Below the pieces are notes generated by a model. It was given only the letters and a program-made list of their open reading frames with translations, was not told where the DNA came from and made no database searches. DNA of 40,335 nt from Oscillospiraceae bacterium (GTDB lineage Bacteria > Bacillota > Clostridia > Oscillospirales > CAG-382): assembly GCA_015065225.1 (NCBI GenBank), contig SVQR01000009.1, positions 1 to 40,335 on the forward strand. Reading direction: 5' to 3'. The first letter of the stretch is position 1. Every line of letters begins with the position of its first letter. Shown here piece by piece: positions 35,806-40,335 of the stretch. The position numbers and the translations under genes are program-made.

Positions 35806-35834
35806 TTGACAAACACGGAAATATCTGTTATAAT
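35806..35834 (+). promoter_or_regulatory. tRNA promoter
   Basis: TTGACA-17-TATAAT with TGn. Confidence 0.85.
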
Positions 35835-35869
35835 ACTAAAGCGTTGTGGGCAGTAGCTCATGACTGAAT

Positions 35870-35946
35870 GGCGGAATAGCTCAGCTGGCTAGAGCATCCG
35901 GTTCATACCCGGCAGGTCGTTGGTTCAAATCCGACTTCCGCTACCA
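35870..35946 (+). tRNA. tRNA-Met (anticodon CAT; elongator-like, tRNA-Ile2 not excluded)
   Basis: GGCGGAA/TTCCGCT acceptor; CCGGTTCATACCCGG; encoded CCA. Confidence 0.9.
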
Positions 35947-35949
35947 TTC

Positions 35950-36024
35950 GGCCCGTTGGTCAAGCGGTTAAGACACGGCCCTTTCACGGCTGTAACATGG
36001 GTTCGATTCCCGTACGGGTCACCA
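35950..36024 (+). tRNA. tRNA-Glu (anticodon TTC)
   Basis: GGCCCGT/ACGGGTC acceptor; GGCCCTTTCACGGC; encoded CCA. Confidence 0.92.
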
Positions 36025-36164
36025 GAATAAAACGTCGATCTTTGAACAAGGTTGGCGTTTTTTTATATTATTTGCCTTCGGCGAATGATGACGCTTTGCG
36101 AAGATGTTTTTTACAAACCGACGCACCTACACTTTCGCACCTTGTATCACATCAGACACACTCC

Positions 36165-36193
36165 TTGCATTGTTCACATTTATATGTTATAAT
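36165..36193 (+). promoter_or_regulatory. promoter of C39-like peptidase gene
   Basis: TTGCAT-17-TATAAT with TGn. Confidence 0.7.
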
Positions 36194-36224
36194 AACCTCA
36201 TTCTTCCCCGAAAGGAGAAATCAA

Positions 36225-37100
36225 TTGAGAAAAATAACAAGACTTATCGCAGCTGTTTTTGTTGCCGTAATGTCGGCGGAAGCGTCACTTTCCGCATACG
36301 CACAGTCGGATATCATATCGGATAATAAGCTCGCTCTGTGCCCATCGCCCATATGCTGTGATAAACAAACCGAGTTTTTCGAATCGCTGGCACTCAGACT
36401 CCCGAAAAGAAATGTTATAGATGTGCCCTTTATAAGCCAGAAACCTAATTTCCCCAACGGATGCGAGGCTGTCTCAGCTGTAATGGCTTTGAACTTCATG
36501 GGAGTGGATGTTACCCCGCAGGACTTCGTGAAGTCACATCTCGATATGGGAAATCACCCATATATAAGAAACGGCAAATGGTACGCCTGCGATCCGAGAG
36601 AACAGTTTCCGGGAGATCCGAGACTTGCTTCAGGCTGGGGATGCTACCCTGAGGTCATAAAAAAAGCGGTGGACTCTATGGGAGATACATCCGTGGAAGC
36701 TACAGTTCTGAAAAATGTTCCTCTTTCCACGCTTTGCTCGGAGTATATTGATAATAATATACCCGTAGTGTTCTGGGGAACGATAGATATGCAGAAGCCG
36801 CACACATGGATGACCTGGACAATCGAGCATACGGACAGAACTCATACCTGGATAAATCCCTTCCATTGTCTGTTGCTGGTAGGATATAACAGAAGCGGCT
36901 ATTACTTCAATGACCCCTGGCGAAAAAAGCAGACCTTCTATCCTCGTGCAGCCGTCGAGGAAGCCTATGTCGGTATCGGCATGGAGGCTCTTGTCATAAC
37001 AAAACGCGAGAGCAACGAAGAAACGGAAAATACTTCGGATATCAATATGTTCATAGACGACAGAACGGATGAGAATACAGCATCCGATACCGTACAGTAA
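36225..37100 (+). CDS. exported C39-like (papain-like) peptidase
   Basis: TTG start after AAAGGAG; signal-like N-terminus; FPNGCEAVSAVMALNFMG; WINPFHCLLLVGYNRSGYYFNDPW. Confidence 0.82.
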   Translation: MRKITRLIAAVFVAVMSAEASLSAYAQSDIISDNKLALCPSPICCDKQTEFFESLALRLPKRNVIDVPFISQKPNFPNGCEAVSAVMALNFMGVDVTPQDFVKSHLDMGNHPYIRNGKWYACDPREQFPGDPRLASGWGCYPEVIKKAVDSMGDTSVEATVLKNVPLSTLCSEYIDNNIPVVFWGTIDMQKPHTWMTWTIEHTDRTHTWINPFHCLLLVGYNRSGYYFNDPWRKKQTFYPRAAVEEAYVGIGMEALVITKRESNEETENTSDINMFIDDRTDENTASDTVQ

Positions 37101-37134
37101 ACTCCGAAAGATACATTCAATACAGATAAAATTA

Positions 37135-37170
37135 TCCCGTCAGACTGCTATGCCCGACGGGAGTTTTTTG
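37135..37170 (+). terminator. intrinsic terminator
   Basis: TCCCGTC...GACGGGA + GTTTTTT. Confidence 0.85.
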
Positions 37171-37184
37171 TGTATCTGCAGTAT

Positions 37185-39464
37185 TCAGTTACAGCTTATC
37201 TCAAGACCTCTTTCGGTACTGAACGAGTAGCTCCAGCCGAATTCTTCCACGGCAAAACGCCATGTAAGAGGGAAGTAGGTGACATCGCGGAAAAGGAGCA
37301 GAGGGTATTCTTCGTAGGAATTGTCGATGGAGCTGCCGTTGACGGTGATCTTGCCTGTGGCTATTGTTGCGGTCTCACCGGAGCTGTTGGAGACGGGGCT
37401 TTGTTCAAATTCACAGACAGAGGGCTCTGTACCGGTCTTTTTTATCACAAGTCCGGAAAGAGTATTCCAATCCGAGGAAAGTCCGAGAGAACGCGCACCT
37501 GAATATGTCATAGGGAAATAGGTAATGTTGTTGTACAATATACAAGGATACTTTGCGTTGGTATTTTCGATTTTACCGCCGTTGATGGTTATATCGAATG
37601 CGGGAATCGTGATATCGGCATACTCGGTAAATTTTGCAAAACCGTATTTGCCGTTTTTTCTCAGGATGAGATAATTGCCGCTTTGACTTATTCTGTCATA
37701 TTCAAACGGTAGAATGATATTACCGACAGGGTCGATGATGCCTGTCTTTCCGTTCTTGATTGCCGTGAAAAGTGTGTCCGTAATGGCATTCAGACCATCA
37801 AATTCAAACGGAAGAACAATATTGCCGTTTGCATCAATAACGCCGGATTTTCCGTTTTTGTTTGCTTCAAAAAGTGTGTCTGAAAGTCCGTATATCCCAT
37901 CAAACTCGCAAGGCACAATAATATTCCCGTTTTCATCGAAAAGTCCCTCTTTTTCTCCTTTTGTTACATGGATGAGCGGTGTGTAGAATGGCTTCAGTTC
38001 GTCGAACTCACACGGTACAACAATACCTCCGTCAGCATTGATAAGTCCATACTTGCCGTTCTTTTTTGCATATAAAAGTTTATCGGACATCCCCCCGAAA
38101 TTATACAGATCATCAAACTGAAAAGGCAGAACAATATTGCCGTTTGCATCAATAAGACCGGATTTGGTGCCTTTTTTTACTTCGATAACATTTTCTTCTT
38201 CTAATAATAATAATCCAAAACCATCATACTCACATGGCAAGATAGTATTCCCTTTAGTATCAACAATACCGAATTTTTCGTTTTTCATAACCGGAACCAA
38301 TACATTATCATCCGAAGAATATGAATTATCACCCATTATTTCGTATTCAAAAGGAACAATAATATTACCTTTTAAGTCGATAATTCCATATTTATCATTT
38401 TTCTTAGCGCCGAAAACAGTATCTGTATAGTTGTACAGACTATCATATTCAAACGGTACAATAACATTTCCGTCGATGTCGATAAATCCCATTTTACCGT
38501 TCTTTATACAGCGTATAACTGTTTCATATGGTGTTTCGATCTCATTAAATACGACATCATATTCAAAAGGCGAGATGATCTTTCCGTTAATATCTATAAT
38601 GCCCCATTTGCCGTTTTGTTTGGCACCGAAAACAGTATCGGTATACATGGTCAGACCATCATATTCAAATGACGCTACCGTGTTGCCTTCAATGTCAAAA
38701 ACACCGTAGTTATCATCTTTTTTTGCTTTGATTAGAGTTGTAGTGAAAATATCTATCCAGTTATATTCAAATGGTACAATAATATCTCCGCTTGTATTTA
38801 CAACACCCCATTTTTCGTTTTTCTTTGCCCTGCAGATCGTGATGGGGAGCGACATATGCGGTCCATCAAAGGTGGAAATCGATTCTATCTCGTCGTATTC
38901 AAGCGGAAGTATAATGTTGTTCTTGCTGTCCGCAAAACCATATTTTCCATTCTTCTGAACCTTGAAAACAGGTGTATTTCCCCATTTTGATATCGAATCA
39001 TATTCGCAGGGGAATATCATTTTTCCGTCAATACCGTACATACCGTATTTCCCGTTGTTTTCGGTTCTGAAAAGTGAATCACTGCAATTCCATATATCAT
39101 CAAATTCAAAAGGCAGGATTACATTGCCGCTTGTATCGATAACCCCTTTTTTAAATCCTTTTGTTACGGTTATTGTATTTGTATCATAATTTTCGCTGAA
39201 GCAGTGGTGTATGTTTTTATCATAGAAATACTGAAAGGGGTAGATCACATTCCCATACGGATCAACGAGCCCCAATCTGTCGCTGTTGTCTTTGGCGATC
39301 CACACACCATGAAGATACGGAAATTCCGATATGTTTTTGTATTCAAGATGTGCCGGGGCAGTAATCTGAAGTTCCGTTCTCGTATTTGCTGCCGTGACAC
39401 ACTCACCGCAGAGCGTTGAAAATGCCAATACTATTGCTGTGAGCATACTCAAAAATCTTTTCAT
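37185..39464 (-). CDS. exported WG-repeat protein with C-terminal copper-amine-oxidase-N-like modules
   Basis: About 15 units with (I/V)(I/L)xPFE(Y/F)D...KNGKYGIID; two ITINGGKIEN.../ITVNGSSIDN...VTYFPLT modules. Confidence 0.88.
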   Translation of the reverse strand: MKRFLSMLTAIVLAFSTLCGECVTAANTRTELQITAPAHLEYKNISEFPYLHGVWIAKDNSDRLGLVDPYGNVIYPFQYFYDKNIHHCFSENYDTNTITVTKGFKKGVIDTSGNVILPFEFDDIWNCSDSLFRTENNGKYGMYGIDGKMIFPCEYDSISKWGNTPVFKVQKNGKYGFADSKNNIILPLEYDEIESISTFDGPHMSLPITICRAKKNEKWGVVNTSGDIIVPFEYNWIDIFTTTLIKAKKDDNYGVFDIEGNTVASFEYDGLTMYTDTVFGAKQNGKWGIIDINGKIISPFEYDVVFNEIETPYETVIRCIKNGKMGFIDIDGNVIVPFEYDSLYNYTDTVFGAKKNDKYGIIDLKGNIIVPFEYEIMGDNSYSSDDNVLVPVMKNEKFGIVDTKGNTILPCEYDGFGLLLLEEENVIEVKKGTKSGLIDANGNIVLPFQFDDLYNFGGMSDKLLYAKKNGKYGLINADGGIVVPCEFDELKPFYTPLIHVTKGEKEGLFDENGNIIVPCEFDGIYGLSDTLFEANKNGKSGVIDANGNIVLPFEFDGLNAITDTLFTAIKNGKTGIIDPVGNIILPFEYDRISQSGNYLILRKNGKYGFAKFTEYADITIPAFDITINGGKIENTNAKYPCILYNNITYFPMTYSGARSLGLSSDWNTLSGLVIKKTGTEPSVCEFEQSPVSNSSGETATIATGKITVNGSSIDNSYEEYPLLLFRDVTYFPLTWRFAVEEFGWSYSFSTERGLEISCN

Positions 39465-39507
39465 TGATGTGTACCTCCGCTTTTAGAGTTATACTACTTA
39501 TAAGAGT

Positions 39508-39536
39508 ATTCTATCACAAATACAAGGTTTTGTCAA
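39508..39536 (-). promoter_or_regulatory. promoter of WG-repeat protein gene
   Basis: Minus strand: TTGACA-17-TAGAAT with TGn. Confidence 0.75.
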
Positions 39537-39711
39537 TATTGGGGTAAGGTGTGTTTCGCAGAATGGGAATTTGTTAACTTTTTTTCACCCCAAAAATAAT
39601 TTTCCAAATAGTCTATAATTATTCAAACTTACCGTATATAATTAGAATGGTTTAGGATTGAAAACATATCCTAATATATAAATGTAAATTAATGTGAAAG
39701 GATGAAATATC

Positions 39712-40335
39712 ATGACAAACAACAAGAAGATCCTTACCTGGATCGACGAAATGGCTGCTATGACAAACCCCGACAAGATCGTTTGGATCGACGGTACGGA
39801 AGCTCAGGCAGAACAGCTCAGAGCTGAGGCTTGTTCCACAGGCGAGATGATCAAGCTCAACCAGGATAAGCTCCCCAACTGCTATCTCCACAGAACTGCT
39901 GTCAATGACGTTGCCCGCGTTGAAGGCAGAACATTCATCTGTACTTCCAAGAAGGAAGATGCAGGTGCTTCCAACAACTGGATGGCTCCCGCTGAAATGT
40001 ACGAAAAGCTCGGCAAGCTCTACAAGGGCTCCATGAAGGGCAGAACAATGTACGTTATCCCTTACTCCATGGGCGTTGTAGGTTCTGACTTCGCTAAGTA
40101 CGGTATCGAGCTTACAGACTCCATCTACGTTGTACTCAATATGCTTATTATGACAAGAGTAGGTACAAATGTACTTGAAGCTATCGGCGAAGACGGCGAC
40201 TTCATTAAGGGTCTCCACGCCAAGGCTGATATCGACGAAGAAAACAGATACATCGTTCACTTCCCCGAAGACAACACGATCATGTCCGTTAACTCCGGTT
40301 ACGGCGGAAACGTTCTTCTCGGTAAGAAGTGCTTC
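39712..40335 (+). CDS. pckG: phosphoenolpyruvate carboxykinase (GTP), 3'-truncated by the window edge
   Basis: MTNNKKILTWIDEMAAMTNPDKIVWIDGTEAQ...; DVARVEGRTFICT; TMYVIPYSMG; GYGGNVLLGKKCF; open to the last base and absent from the ORF track. Confidence 0.92.
   Translation, partial: MTNNKKILTWIDEMAAMTNPDKIVWIDGTEAQAEQLRAEACSTGEMIKLNQDKLPNCYLHRTAVNDVARVEGRTFICTSKKEDAGASNNWMAPAEMYEKLGKLYKGSMKGRTMYVIPYSMGVVGSDFAKYGIELTDSIYVVLNMLIMTRVGTNVLEAIGEDGDFIKGLHAKADIDEENRYIVHFPEDNTIMSVNSGYGGNVLLGKKCF

Noticed and set aside
35587-35856. Plus-strand ORF 35665-35856 upstream of the tRNA pair
   Set aside because: Lysine-rich translation of A-rich intergenic DNA overlapping an inverted repeat and the tRNA promoter; no RBS.
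37714-39189. Chain of plus-strand ORFs (PSNSNGTI.../SYSKGTI... repeats)
   Set aside because: Antisense shadows of the repetitive WG gene; they inherit its periodicity.

Overview
This 40.3 kb window looks chromosomal and comes from an anaerobic gut-type Firmicute (Clostridia/Oscillospiraceae-like by gene content; inferred, no database used). I see no prophage, IS element or CRISPR array. Housekeeping content includes nagB, prfB, rpsF-ssb-rpsR, four tRNAs in two pairs, and the 5' part of a GTP-dependent PEP carboxykinase that runs off the right edge and is missing from the ORF track. Accessory content includes: (i) a catabolic-looking locus (about 8.4-18.7 kb) with an MFS transporter, a GH99-like/WbsX protein, an AraC regulator, three Gfo/Idh/MocA oxidoreductases, a hydroxypyruvate-isomerase-like TIM barrel and a non-canonical glycyl radical enzyme with no activase in the window; (ii) a large secreted protein with internal SLH repeats and a C-terminal right-handed beta-helix; (iii) a WG-repeat protein convergent with a C39-like peptidase. 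The strongest non-coding signals are: four homologous fused terminator-promoter modules, in which the 3' arm of the hairpin is the -35 element and the U-tract lies in an exactly 17-bp spacer; a modular multi-hairpin intergenic repeat in three copies; a tandem ATGAATTG hairpin array; and paired direct repeats at the promoter of the GH99-like gene. Best candidate for an undescribed system: the AraC-flanked Gfo/Idh/MocA + TIM barrel + atypical glycyl radical enzyme cluster.
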